NCBI RefSeq assembly: GCF_035083965.1
Contig: NC_089739.1
Span: 5,276,198-5,340,197 of the forward strand
Length of the DNA: 64,000 nucleotides
Source: Branchiostoma lanceolatum
Lineage: Eukaryota > Chordata > Leptocardii > Amphioxiformes > Branchiostomatidae
Direction of reading: 5' to 3'
Part shown: in pieces, positions 62,501 through 64,000 of the stretch
Position numbering within the stretch: the stretch's first letter is position 1
Layout of the letters: every line of letters begins with the position of its first letter
The notes under the pieces: model-generated
What the model was told of the DNA's origin: nothing
Databases searched by the model: none
Seen by the model: only the letters and a program-made list of their open reading frames with translations
Translations under genes and position numbers: made by a program

Positions 62501-63957
62501 GTCCTGGGGAACTGCTGACAGCTTGGCACAGGACAGACCCAGATGGAGGGAAGAAGTCATAGCCTTATGTCTCAGAAGGGACGAAGAGCATAAGTAAGTA
62601 AGTACTTAAGTTAGCAATATTATATCAAAACAGTACCTGCACTGGAATGATGCTTCTCGGCACTTCCAAGCGCACTCCTCCACGGACAGTGACCGTAGGA
62701 TCAACGGAGCATTTCCGGATAGCCTCTGTCCGGGATACACAGTGAAGTCTGCCATGCTGTTGTCTGAACGCAAAGTCACAGTTGTTAATAAACATGCACT
62801 TACCACAGCTAACGAGAAGCCATCCTTAGTCAATGGCATTTGAACTTCATAAGTGACCTTTGACCTTCATTAGTGACCTAGTTGCAAAGTTTCATAACCT
62901 GGTTGCAAAGTCACCACCTGAAACTCTTTCTTTTCTGCCCCTCCTCTACTACTTCTACACCTGTACTGTCTACCGGCACACACATACATATACATCAGAG
63001 TACCTGCTTCTAGCTTCTGAAAGGCCATTCTTAATCAAGGACCTTCGACCATAATAGGTGAACTTTCACCATCATTAGTGGCCTTAGACCTGATTACAAA
63101 GTCACCACCTGAAAAGGACCCTTTCTGCCCCTCCTTAACGCTTGTCTACATAACACAAACATAATATCAAATAGATACCTGCTTCTTGTGTTCCATACAG
63201 CCACAATTCCCTGATCCAGGGCTGGCCTCCTCCGTACGTGGATAGAACTCTCACACGCCAGTAGCGTCCCACAGCTCTGAAGTGCTGAAAAATCTGAGAA
63301 AAGAACAATAAAATAGTTCGATTAGAAACATGCCATAAAGTTTGATGCACATTGTACATATATTGGGATGTCCCTGTAGCTCAATTGGTAGCGGCTTCGC
63401 AGTTGAGCCTCCTGTTTCCAATTAGTTGGATCCGGGAGACCCCGGATCGAATCCCGGGAAGGGTATCCTTGTCAGAGCTGCACCGTCTTTCGGAAGAGAC
63501 GAAAAATGGGGGTCCCGTGTTCGAGGAGGTGCCTTGAGTGCGTTACAACAGCCTCATTACTCACATGGGTACCTACTGGCTGAAATAATACAACCTGGTG
63601 AATATAACCATTGTGCAGTAACGTCCATTCATACATAGGCGCACTGTAGTCTTACCTGCATTTCATACGTAGCTTGTTCTGCCATCCATGAACCGACATC
63701 GTCCCAGTCGCCAGACCTCCTGTTGGCAAACTGGAGGGTGATCCACCAAGCATCATGCGTAACGTCACCATAGCTTGCAATGCCAACTTTTGTCACTACA
63801 TGGCGCTGTTGCAGGTCGAAGGTCAAGTACCAGGAGCCATCTCCATCTTGAGGGATGGGTGAGTTGCTGAAGGTTTCAAAGTTGCCATCGAATGTTTTTG
63901 ATCCGGGCGTGATGTCCCAGTTGTCACTGACTTGGATCCACTGAGGATGTGACAGTC
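17384..63957 (-). CDS. Giant polycystin-1-like receptor-channel (65 exons, 5' end missing)
   Basis: Sixty-five exons with AG/GT borders join in one unbroken frame of about 4,736 codons to a TAA at 17384-17386. The ectodomain holds discoidin (F5/8C), PAN, FN3, WSC, hevein-like, CUB, C-type lectin, fibrinogen-like, farnesoic-acid O-methyltransferase-type and LamG/pentraxin modules. These are followed by six FN3, GAIN/GPS, TM1, PLAT and ten further TM helices with a polycystin TOP domain. GPS, PLAT and the 11-TM layout are diagnostic of the polycystin-1 family, plasma-membrane or ciliary proteins that pair with TRPP channels and self-cleave at the GPS. I see no PKD repeat and no conventional REJ module. 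Details are given per module. Ligands are probably glycans or extracellular matrix (inference). The first exon in view starts inside a codon, so the gene continues to the right. Confidence 0.9.
17655..17835 (+). repeat. Interspersed repeat family X, long copy
   Basis: Contains the CAAGACCATAGCA, CAAAAGATACAAAAA and CACATACCAAATATCA blocks that recur at 58460-58655 over about 180 bp. It lies in the last intron of the polycystin-like gene. Confidence 0.7.
17896..17960. repeat. (ATCA)n microsatellite
   Basis: About 65 bases of CAAT/ATCA tetranucleotides with a few interruptions, in an intron of the polycystin-like gene. The same motif recurs at 38510-38546, 38618-38642 and 51077-51127. Confidence 0.9.
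18191..18718 (-). CDS. Polycystin-like gene: TM9-TM11 (S4-S6) and pore region
   Basis: One exon encodes S4 with its linker (NFVVFINIVKFVRLLRYSRR), S5 (IIMFFILLFFLFFSFAQL), a pore helix (SVAQSLLHLFPSLL) and S6 (VGFFAVFFVASFLILANLLL), followed by a basic post-S6 segment (RQIKQEQSRDLEMAEFI). After the pore helix, where TRPP2-type channels carry a Gly-Asp filter, the sequence reads RRYKLEK. Polycystin-1-type subunits are known to lack a conventional filter, and this agrees. The stretch after S6 matches the family in length. Confidence 0.9.
19268..22023 (-). CDS. Polycystin-like gene: S1, TOP (polycystin) domain, S2-S3
   Basis: Exons 21800-22023, 21141-21315 and 19268-19945. The first encodes a basic stretch and TM6/S1 (YETLSLLAFVIVLIVVTEV). 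The second begins the extracellular TOP domain (TAQDFWEWTDAVLLPGVY). The long third exon carries the rest of it, with the family signatures YPGGGYV, WIDRYTRAVMVEFTVY and FNYEGSRG. S2 (IVVIVFQMLFVTLLVYVAI) and S3 (NVLEIATIVGGFVAVVMYGV) follow. All junctions are phase-compatible. The domain is nearly complete compared with other polycystins. Confidence 0.92.
22573..24534 (-). CDS. Polycystin-like gene: TM2-TM5 block
   Basis: Exons 24274-24534, 22876-23446 and 22573-22690. The first finishes the PLAT-proximal region (FLCNGWLAVEDPEG) and holds TM2 (MCGLSMLFSAMVASAMWY). The second has TM3 (SVTTLYISFMTTLTVFPINF), a cytoplasmic loop with runs of Asp and Glu (DDDEEEEEE) and Ser/Thr, then TM4 (WFLAFSVAFVSSFFVVLYSL) and the start of TM5. 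TM5 ends in the third exon (VILITSFLTYL). This matches the polycystin-1 region between PLAT and the channel-like domain. The acidic loop varies among family members. Confidence 0.9.
24791..25493 (-). CDS. Polycystin-like gene: PLAT (LH2) domain
   Basis: Exons 25326-25493 and 24791-24951. The signatures are YEITVYTGTARKAGTRSKIA, FLLCGENADTGVRIF, FKAGSVNKFLM and LTHMRIWHDNSG, followed by WFLGRVKVHDL. These match the beta-sandwich PLAT domain that sits in the first cytoplasmic loop of polycystin-1 proteins and binds lipids or proteins. The module begins directly after TM1, as expected. Confidence 0.93.
24985..25060 (+). repeat. Interspersed repeat family X, diverged copy
   Basis: Contains CCACAGCATGTCCAA and TTTTGCTGCAGTAGCAA, matching other family X copies with substitutions. 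It is intronic, beside the second PLAT exon. Confidence 0.5.
26007..26200 (-). mobile_element. Repeat family Y insertion with 16-bp target duplication at a splice donor
   Basis: The 16-mer CGACTTTACCTTCTTG occurs at 26007-26022 and again at 26185-26200. The sequence between them (26023-26184) belongs to repeat family Y, in reverse, and ends GAATAAAGAATC when read on the minus strand. Long target duplications like this point to retroposition. The right copy overlaps the end and splice donor of the GPS/TM1 exon, so the left copy is a duplicated donor. See findings. Confidence 0.75.
26194..27012 (-). CDS. Polycystin-like gene: GPS autoproteolysis motif and TM1
   Basis: Exons 26870-27012 and 26194-26418, joined at phase 0. 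Across the junction the classical GPS pattern is present: C, then W (DQWEDRGC), a second C, and CLCNHLTMF. The HLT triplet is the known cleavage site between Leu and Thr. About 40 residues later comes TM1 (VLSTVIFLWLVLFVAMLY) and a basic stop-transfer end. I expect the protein to be cut here and held together non-covalently, as in other GAIN-domain proteins. Confidence 0.93.
27418..29759 (-). CDS. Polycystin-like gene: GAIN-domain region
   Basis: Exons 29663-29759, 29232-29425, 28794-28914, 28132-28259 and 27418-27925, with consistent phases. The last and longest exon holds a beta-rich segment leading into the GPS, with the sequons NVT-like NLT, NDS, NGT and NET. The helical first exons (VIYVGNRLLQGLESLGALD) and an acidic segment (DVDLEGHSGDLLESDED) precede it. 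The position directly before the GPS and the helical-then-beta layout fit the GAIN fold, but sequence identity is too low to name subdomains. Confidence 0.75.
28970..29050 (+). repeat. Repeat family Y, degenerate copy
   Basis: Contains AGCAGCGACACCTAGCTGCA, CCAGTCAGTATTGC and GAGGAATGTGACAGAC, matching the family at 30215-30335 with losses near the hairpin. It is intronic. Confidence 0.6.
29913..31803 (-). CDS. Polycystin-like gene: acidic linker and start of helical region
   Basis: Exons 31637-31803, 31000-31053, 30404-30532 and 29913-30045. The first encodes a strongly acidic, low-complexity linker (DSYFDIDGSESFDSEADD). The second is only 54 bases. The fourth is helical (DIIRGFIKALLEPRSMEEL). 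The linker separates the six FN3 domains from the GAIN region. Every exon ends with a good donor, and the phases continue. Confidence 0.75.
30215..30335 (+). repeat. Repeat family Y, best-preserved copy with hammerhead-like core
   Basis: Shared blocks are TTAGCAGCGAAACCTACTTG, CAGAACCAATCAGAATTAC and CTGAGGAAGGTGACAGACGG, then TCACCGAAACGTTGGT and a GAATAAAA end. The GGTGAC and GTCACC arms form a perfect 6-bp stem with a 5-base loop. Other copies: 24556-24655, 28970-29050, 40395-40475 and 52966-53062 (plus); 11193-11240, 26023-26184, 50255-50395 and 54648-54770 (minus). Confidence 0.7.
31245..31567. repeat. Interspersed repeat, copy 2 of 2
   Basis: The partner of 2070-2395 in the same orientation, with shared blocks over about 320 bp. 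It lies between the 54-base exon and the acidic-linker exon of the polycystin-like gene. Confidence 0.75.
31945..32180 (+). repeat. Repeat family X copy with long G and C tracts
   Basis: CTGCTGTAGTATCAAGGTCA opens a family X copy. A nearly pure G tract of more than 20 bases begins near 31971, and a run of about 15 C lies near 32131. Between them is the family block CACCTATCCAAGTACCAAAT. The family is otherwise CAGGGGG at this spot, so the G run is a local expansion. Confidence 0.6.
32353..33054 (-). CDS. Polycystin-like gene: FN3 domain 6 of the central array
   Basis: Exons 32940-33054 and 32353-32528, split at phase 2. The first has the FN3 A-C strands (APSDVVITRSAVDPASAELS, then WTAPVAVIMGYTVTF). 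The second has the later strands, with YELLPVQYTVTIRAVGVY in place of the usual L-P-x-x-x-Y-x-V pattern. It is the last FN3 before the acidic linker. Confidence 0.85.
33381..33653 (-). CDS. Polycystin-like gene: FN3 domain 5
   Basis: A single phase 1-1 exon encodes a full fibronectin type III domain. It has APSELTVVQVTTASVSLSW at the start and LSGLSPGTEYTVGISATTEL in the E-F region. It is a typical Ig-like beta-sandwich spacer or binding module. Confidence 0.93.
34105..34389 (-). CDS. Polycystin-like gene: FN3 domain 4
   Basis: A single phase 1-1 exon. Hallmarks are PPTAFVVSITTTTTLTLTW, YNITYCACAIDF with two vicinal-spaced cysteines, and IQELSPSTVYNISIVAWTLY. The cysteines in strand C are unusual for FN3. 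Confidence 0.92.
35163..35426 (-). CDS. Polycystin-like gene: FN3 domain 3
   Basis: A single phase 1-1 exon: ITDLEAVEVTGTSLSFQW, then FTRLTPATLYTIGVQVL. It is a complete FN3 domain. Confidence 0.92.
35885..36510 (-). CDS. Polycystin-like gene: FN3 domain 2
   Basis: Exons 36396-36510 and 35885-36063, joined at phase 2 inside the Trp codon of PIWYNVSC. The first half has ELPLPGNLGVSGGETYVQL and a Trp, and the second has ITALTPGKTYNITINMF. The intron position inside this domain matches that of FN3 domain 6. Confidence 0.88.
36833..37090 (-). CDS. Polycystin-like gene: FN3 domain 1 of the central array
   Basis: A single phase 1-1 exon. It has STLEVMVERVTSNSIELYL at the start and LLTDLYPGVEYRLELTAVY in the E-F region. 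It is a fairly diverged FN3 domain. Confidence 0.85.
37774..38366 (-). CDS. Polycystin-like gene: F5/8C (discoidin) domain
   Basis: Exons 38128-38366 and 37774-37930, joined at phase 0. The motif order is that of coagulation factor V/VIII C domains: GGWMPPTWYIQDNGDFWNG, WIGVRLSTAKLIIGILTQG, YVTSYKMSYSDDGNVF, IFYGNTDGHTI and AVRLHPLTWH. The domain normally binds phospholipid, collagen or glycans. The Cys near the end (FLTCQG) could pair with an upstream Cys. Confidence 0.92.
38510..38642. repeat. Two (ATCA)n microsatellites
   Basis: Pure (TCAA)n tracts at 38510-38546 and 38618-38642, separated by about 70 bases. Both are followed by related sequence (CACACTTGTACCGGATTCA and CACACCCTTGAAACGGATTCA), so the tract and its flank were duplicated together. 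They are intronic. Confidence 0.85.
39011..39448 (-). CDS. Polycystin-like gene: fucolectin-type F5/8C domain
   Basis: One exon with the order ALGRTSTQSSTAYG, RATDGNTDSNFGAGSCTHT, PWWQVDLEAQFPIKKVVIFN and RGRYVGVQLYGTNERQLTLC. The residues after TDGN and the S-C-T-H-T stretch resemble fucolectin/tachylectin-4/pentraxin-1 type domains, where a His and Arg bind fucose. Calcium-coordinating Asp and Asn residues appear kept in DGNTDSNF. Confidence 0.92.
39693..40016 (-). mobile_element. tRNA-derived SINE, family B
   Basis: The minus strand starts GGCGTCTGTGTGGCACAGTG, then GCAGAGCATCCGGC and GGTTCAATCCCCAG, an A box and B box of a tRNA-like head. A GCCCTTGGGAAAGGCACTT block and a GGGGTTGG-type body follow. 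It is an intronic insertion of about 320 bp, degenerate as a tRNA. Confidence 0.75.
40191..42025 (-). CDS. Polycystin-like gene: LamG/pentraxin-like domain
   Basis: Exons 41793-42025, 41019-41276 and 40191-40335. Pentraxin-type landmarks are FTLCLHMHTDL, LVSYAVGSVQYANELLLY, WHAICATWRGTDGRWQLY, GGTWILGQDQDAVEGGFD, AFIGELSQVNLWDRVL and a closing LQC. This is a concanavalin-like sandwich, and the QDQD and E residues match the calcium-binding end of pentraxins. It is complete over about 210 residues. Confidence 0.92.
41496..41731 (-). mobile_element. tRNA-derived SINE, family C copy 2
   Basis: Same family and orientation as 10062-10280, with the tRNA-like head GTGGCGTAACGGCAGTGTG and CGGGTTCGAATTCC, and the block ACCCTTGGGAAAGGCACG. 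A (GGGGT)n stretch at 41586-41622 lies in the middle. Confidence 0.75.
42749..43174 (-). CDS. Polycystin-like gene: F5/8C-like domain
   Basis: A single phase 1-1 exon. Motifs are WLVRSPDWVMNASVSVL, FYIIFDFGMLHTLSKIGISN, GDTTHDVLAFKFQRS and FSAKGRFWKLLITDTHSVHQ, ending in IREVDFFG. This is a galactose-binding-like discoidin fold. It is most like the rightmost F5/8C module in the window, which shares the YGDxTHD stretch. Confidence 0.9.
43789..43911 (-). CDS. Polycystin-like gene: short linker exon
   Basis: A phase 1-1 exon of 123 bases with a single Cys and many polar residues (SCQSSPQSLGMETREIEDNQ). It shows no recognised domain and probably forms a flexible spacer. Confidence 0.65.
44336..44446 (-). 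CDS. Polycystin-like gene: small Cys-rich exon
   Basis: A phase 1-1 exon encoding VPGYCNAAGDDCRRRYRDDC followed by TDGITYYSC. The four close cysteines suggest a small disulfide knot. I do not recognise the family. Confidence 0.7.
   Translation of the reverse strand, partial: SLAIAMLRVMTADEDIEMTVQMESPTIAVHAMNLIV
44853..45278 (-). CDS. Polycystin-like gene: farnesoic acid O-methyltransferase-type domain
   Basis: A single phase 1-1 exon of 142 residues. The stretch FHKFWVRLADGKVSIGRGGD, with PLVELADPEPL and WYLAIRNEPG, matches the domain first described in crustacean farnesoic acid O-methyltransferase and later seen in secreted and membrane proteins. Despite the name it has no methyltransferase fold, and its ligand is not established. 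Finding it in a polycystin ectodomain is notable. Confidence 0.85.
45577..46744 (-). CDS. Polycystin-like gene: C-type lectin domain 2
   Basis: Exons 46614-46744 and 45577-45796, joined at phase 0. CTLD landmarks are EVCYKWINSRAAYGAKC, QSFWIKNDT in the WIGL position, and the closing GYGWATTDCTSDRKSSLCEE with its Cys pair. The EPN/QPD sugar-binding triplet is not evident. The second exon's acceptor half is duplicated 185 bp upstream. Confidence 0.82.
45697..46065. repeat. Tandem duplication, period 185 bp, spanning an exon acceptor
   Basis: 45697-45881 and 45882-46065 are nearly identical. Each holds the first part of a C-type lectin exon, its acceptor (CTCTCTAG on the minus strand) and intron sequence. 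Only the left copy is followed by the rest of the exon and a donor. Confidence 0.92.
47348..48880 (-). CDS. Polycystin-like gene: fibrinogen-like domain
   Basis: Exons 48588-48880, 47961-48140 and 47348-47522. The start reads RSCREALDRARILGEYPHHG, with a fibrinogen-type GIYQI and VHCDMYRDGGGWTLLVTAT core (GGGWTL is diagnostic). Later exons (HWGGVWEAPKNYS and LSTQDISVRYWIREEADLG) resemble invertebrate fibrinogen-related variants rather than ficolin. The gamma-type calcium site is not obvious. Its role is likely recognition of glycans or acetyl groups. Confidence 0.85.
48955..49050 (+). mobile_element. LINE 3' terminus with hairpin and (CAAATA)n tail
   Basis: GGGTCAGC, a short loop and GCTGACCC form a hairpin, followed by TCAATAAACAAATACAAATA. 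This structure is typical of CR1-like LINE 3' ends. No coding part remains. Confidence 0.5.
49430..50159 (-). CDS. Polycystin-like gene: C-type lectin domain 1
   Basis: Exons 49951-50159 and 49430-49535, joined at phase 0. It has CPPGWIPKGFSCYFVSFEAS, LAELTSDEERSFL, and the closing RPYICEFNY, preceded by QDYCLQ. This is a compact C-type lectin fold; the WIGL and sugar-selecting motifs are weak, so carbohydrate binding is uncertain. Confidence 0.85.
50729..51801 (-). CDS. Polycystin-like gene: F5/8C-like domain
   Basis: Exons 51621-51801, 51150-51237 and 50729-50936. Motifs are VADLSNGGLCTTGGGQEC, IRVVLSQWYVIHRVRIMQGN and RFVSMQIIAMHTGDITQAGI, ending in ELEIYS. The galactose-binding-like fold is clear from the VSMQI and I-TELEIY ending, though the N-terminal half is diverged. 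Confidence 0.8.
52377..52586. mobile_element. Palindromic element, 84-bp inverted arms
   Basis: 52377-52460 and 52503-52586 are inverted copies of each other with about five mismatches. Both arms contain GACTGTACGACACCAGTCT-type sequence. The spacer is 42 bases. It looks like a MITE or foldback element in an intron of the polycystin-like gene; no clear target duplication was found. Confidence 0.85.
52629..54521 (-). CDS. Polycystin-like gene: F5/8C domain (three exons)
   Basis: Exons 54373-54521, 53328-53549 and 52629-52770. The order is VGLSSRWVPDSYVTAL, ESGGWRPTLDHLGIEWVKVT, KRVILGISTQGIHGSADCWV and CLRFELLEP, a standard discoidin layout. The donor of the first exon (GTCTGT) is weak, but the phase-0 join makes the domain continuous. 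A LINE remnant fills most of the first intron. Confidence 0.87.
52966..53062 (+). repeat. Repeat family Y copy
   Basis: Contains AGCAGCGACACCTGTGCTGC, GAACCAGTCAAAATTGCC and GAAGAAGGTGACAGATGG with TCACCGAAACGTCGG, then GGAATAAA. This is one of the two copies with an intact hairpin stem. Confidence 0.7.
53840..54345 (+). mobile_element. LINE 3' end (CR1-like)
   Basis: The plus strand encodes VGEWNKLPLSIKNTPNSVTF followed by KKMLKQMN and a stop (ends at about 54129). This is the WN-LP...FK-L pattern seen at the end of CR1/Jockey-type reverse-transcriptase proteins. A CCAGGG...CCCTGG hairpin (54262-54312) and a (CAAA)n tail follow. The 5' limit is approximate. Confidence 0.7.
55378..56332 (-). 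CDS. Polycystin-like gene: CUB domain
   Basis: Exons 56156-56332 and 55378-55581. The start has GTITSPGYPNSYSGQHDCGW, and the second half has DRVEVYDGPNSTAPSLGTVS, YSAGSDVYIRFVS and GFAGFTAEFRW. The acidic residue, Y and D of the calcium site (VEVYDG) are kept. It is a complete CUB domain. Confidence 0.95.
56875..57175 (-). CDS. Polycystin-like gene: PAN/apple-like Cys-rich module
   Basis: A phase 1-1 exon encoding NFGYFGDSEAACEQACAKEP, CMTYTLV and GRCYGWSSTSLV, ending in VDCPSESK. The spacing of C-x3-C, C-x-TY and CYGW resembles PAN modules. Two phase-1 donors 6 bp apart (exon ends at 56875 or 56881) would change the protein by two residues. Confidence 0.7.
57572..57763 (-). CDS. Polycystin-like gene: hevein-like Cys-rich module
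   Basis: A phase 1-1 exon with YRCGPDYPLQG, CDPFGLYPCCS, HHCGNSQGHCSC and PGCVDY. The C-G, CCS and CG order recalls chitin-binding type 1 (hevein) domains, but the spacing is longer and the family call is tentative. Confidence 0.65.
58460..58655 (+). repeat. Interspersed repeat family X, longest copy
   Basis: It runs from CATCAAAAAATCAAGACCAT through TGCTGTAGTACCAAGGTCAC to CACATACCAAATATCATCG. It is the closest partner of 17655-17835. It lies in an intron between the WSC and hevein-like modules. Confidence 0.7.
58819..59609 (-). CDS. Polycystin-like gene: WSC domain
   Basis: Exons 59466-59609 and 58819-58977, joined at phase 1. WSC hallmarks are MTLEFCAEHCRKGGYRYAG, QCGNNCRCG and TPCTGNDNQICGG. 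WSC domains occur in fungal cell-wall sensors and in animal polycystin-1 and kremen, and are thought to bind glucans. The second half has an RYWRRRWHS insertion. Confidence 0.9.
59413..59457. repeat. (CAAA)n microsatellite beside a splice donor
   Basis: A pure run of about ten CAAA units follows a GTGAATAAACAAAGG stretch that looks like a LINE 3' end. It stops about 8 bases short of the donor of the first WSC exon (exon end 59466). Confidence 0.9.
60122..60430 (-). CDS. Polycystin-like gene: FN3 domain with Cys tail
   Basis: A phase 1-1 exon. It has DVEFALVAEKSLTLMW and VDGLRRSTEYSFTVVAVGE, a standard FN3 domain, followed by about 20 extra residues with a Cys. The phase-1 donor GTACGT at 60121 was chosen over a GTAAGG six bases upstream, because only the former keeps the frame. 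Confidence 0.85.
60769..61015 (-). CDS. Polycystin-like gene: PAN/apple-like module
   Basis: A phase 1-1 exon with FRHIPGRDCVGWDIVSHQG, LQFCAERCCAEPTCLSFQY and ALKTRICS. The cysteine spacing fits a PAN/apple domain with an extra CC pair. Confidence 0.82.
61150..61450. repeat. Tandem repeat (period about 101 bp) abutting a splice donor
   Basis: About 3.5 copies of a unit containing CTACTGACTGAGAACAAAA and CTTCAAAGTTCGACACGTA. Copies start near 61208, 61309 and 61403, with a degenerate copy before them. The last copy merges into the donor of the first FN3 exon (GATTCAGCCTTACC against GATTCATCCTTC in the unit). Confidence 0.85.
61450..61725 (-). CDS. Polycystin-like gene: FN3 domain (upstream array)
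   Basis: A phase 1-1 exon with ELSVTDVAETALTVSW and TLDNLHSGKLYNIFLSAHL. It is a complete FN3 domain between two PAN modules. Confidence 0.92.
62143..62763 (-). CDS. Polycystin-like gene: PAN/apple domain
   Basis: Exons 62637-62763 and 62143-62264, joined at phase 2 inside an Arg codon. It has FTVYPGQRLSGNAPLI, SVEECAWKCREASFQC, RECVFSSATRDTAGARL and CDHFEFRRG. The alpha-helical C-x3-C core is typical of PAN domains. A LINE fragment sits in the intron. Confidence 0.92.
62355..62612 (+). mobile_element. Truncated LINE ORF2 C-terminus
   Basis: The plus-strand frame has AGHVLRMPEDRIPKVALNW, then GKRKRGRPKITWRRTV and RPRWREEVIALCLRRDEEHK with a stop. GHVLRM and RGRP-TW are hallmarks of the end of non-LTR retrotransposon proteins. 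A TAAGTAAGTAAG tail follows. It is antisense to the host gene. Confidence 0.8.
62800..63215. repeat. Tandem duplication (period about 205 bp) reaching an exon end
   Basis: Blocks such as GCCATCCTTAGTCAA against GCCATTCTTAATCAA, CAAAGTCACCACCTGAAA and TTTCTGCCCCTCCT recur about 205 bases apart. The repeat includes TACCTGCTTC, which is the donor and end of the second F5/8C exon, so a copy of that donor lies in the intron at 63002. Confidence 0.7.
63179..63957 (-). CDS. Polycystin-like gene: F5/8C (discoidin) domain, first module in view
   Basis: Exons 63656-63957 and 63179-63293, joined at phase 0. It has WYLTFDLQQRHVVTKVGIAS, YGDVTHDAWWITLQFANRR and VGRYWRVRVLSTYGGGQPW, ending in IRELWLYG. 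It starts inside a codon (phase 1), so upstream exons lie to the right of the window. Confidence 0.93.
63367..63610 (+). mobile_element. tRNA-derived SINE, family A
   Basis: GATGTCCCTGTAGCTCAATT gives a good A box (TAGCTCAATTGG), and GGATCGAATCCCGGG a B box. The body holds GTCTTTCGGAAGAGACGAAA, shared with the reverse copy at 14110-14292. It lies in the intron between the first two exons in view. It is not a functional tRNA: the intervening sequence is too long and the arms do not pair well. Confidence 0.8.
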
Positions 63958-64000
63958 CTTAAAATCGAAAAAAGACGAACAACAAACATTATCCCACTAG

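Noticed and set aside
63367-63460. Functional tRNA gene
   Set aside because: A and B boxes are present, but the distance is too long and no cloverleaf forms. A second copy at 14110-14292 shows that it is a SINE.

Overview
The window looks like nuclear DNA of an invertebrate deuterostome, most likely a lancelet (Branchiostoma). Reasons: many small exons with GT-AG introns, introns packed with decayed LINE, SINE and MITE sequence, tandem two-exon orphan GPCRs, and a huge lectin-rich polycystin-1-like receptor. The species call is inference; nothing was searched. Left edge (about 230-4,074, minus strand): a secreted gene with an IgGFc-binding-protein N-terminal domain. It has a signal-peptide exon, five further exons with compatible phases, and runs off the left end. 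Middle left (7,909-16,570, plus strand): three tandem class A GPCR paralogues, A, B and C. Each has two exons with the intron at the same phase-0 position before TM5, and each has lost the acidic residue of the DRY motif. The intergenic DNA between them holds a LINE C-terminal fragment, tRNA-derived SINE copies, microsatellites and a 16-bp-unit hairpin. Rest of the window (17,384-63,957, minus strand): one giant gene. I could place 65 coding exons whose splice phases join without a break into about 4,736 codons, ending in a TAA at 17,384; the 5' end lies beyond the right edge. The order is F5/8C, PAN, FN3, PAN-like, FN3, WSC, hevein-like Cys-rich, PAN-like, CUB, two F5/8C-like, C-type lectin, fibrinogen-like, C-type lectin, farnesoic-acid O-methyltransferase-type domain, Cys-rich, F5/8C, LamG/pentraxin, fucolectin-type F5/8C, F5/8C, six FN3, acidic linker, GAIN/GPS, TM1, PLAT, TM2-TM11 with a polycystin (TOP) domain and pore region, and a short cytoplasmic tail. 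The C-terminal half is a textbook polycystin-1 core. The ectodomain is an unusual array of carbohydrate-, fibrinogen- and discoidin-type modules, and every domain-boundary intron I checked upstream of the GAIN region is phase 1, as expected from exon shuffling. Several local duplications or insertions copy a splice site of this gene. The GPCR array and the polycystin gene are transcribed towards each other, with predicted polyA signals about 120 bp apart near 16.7 kb.
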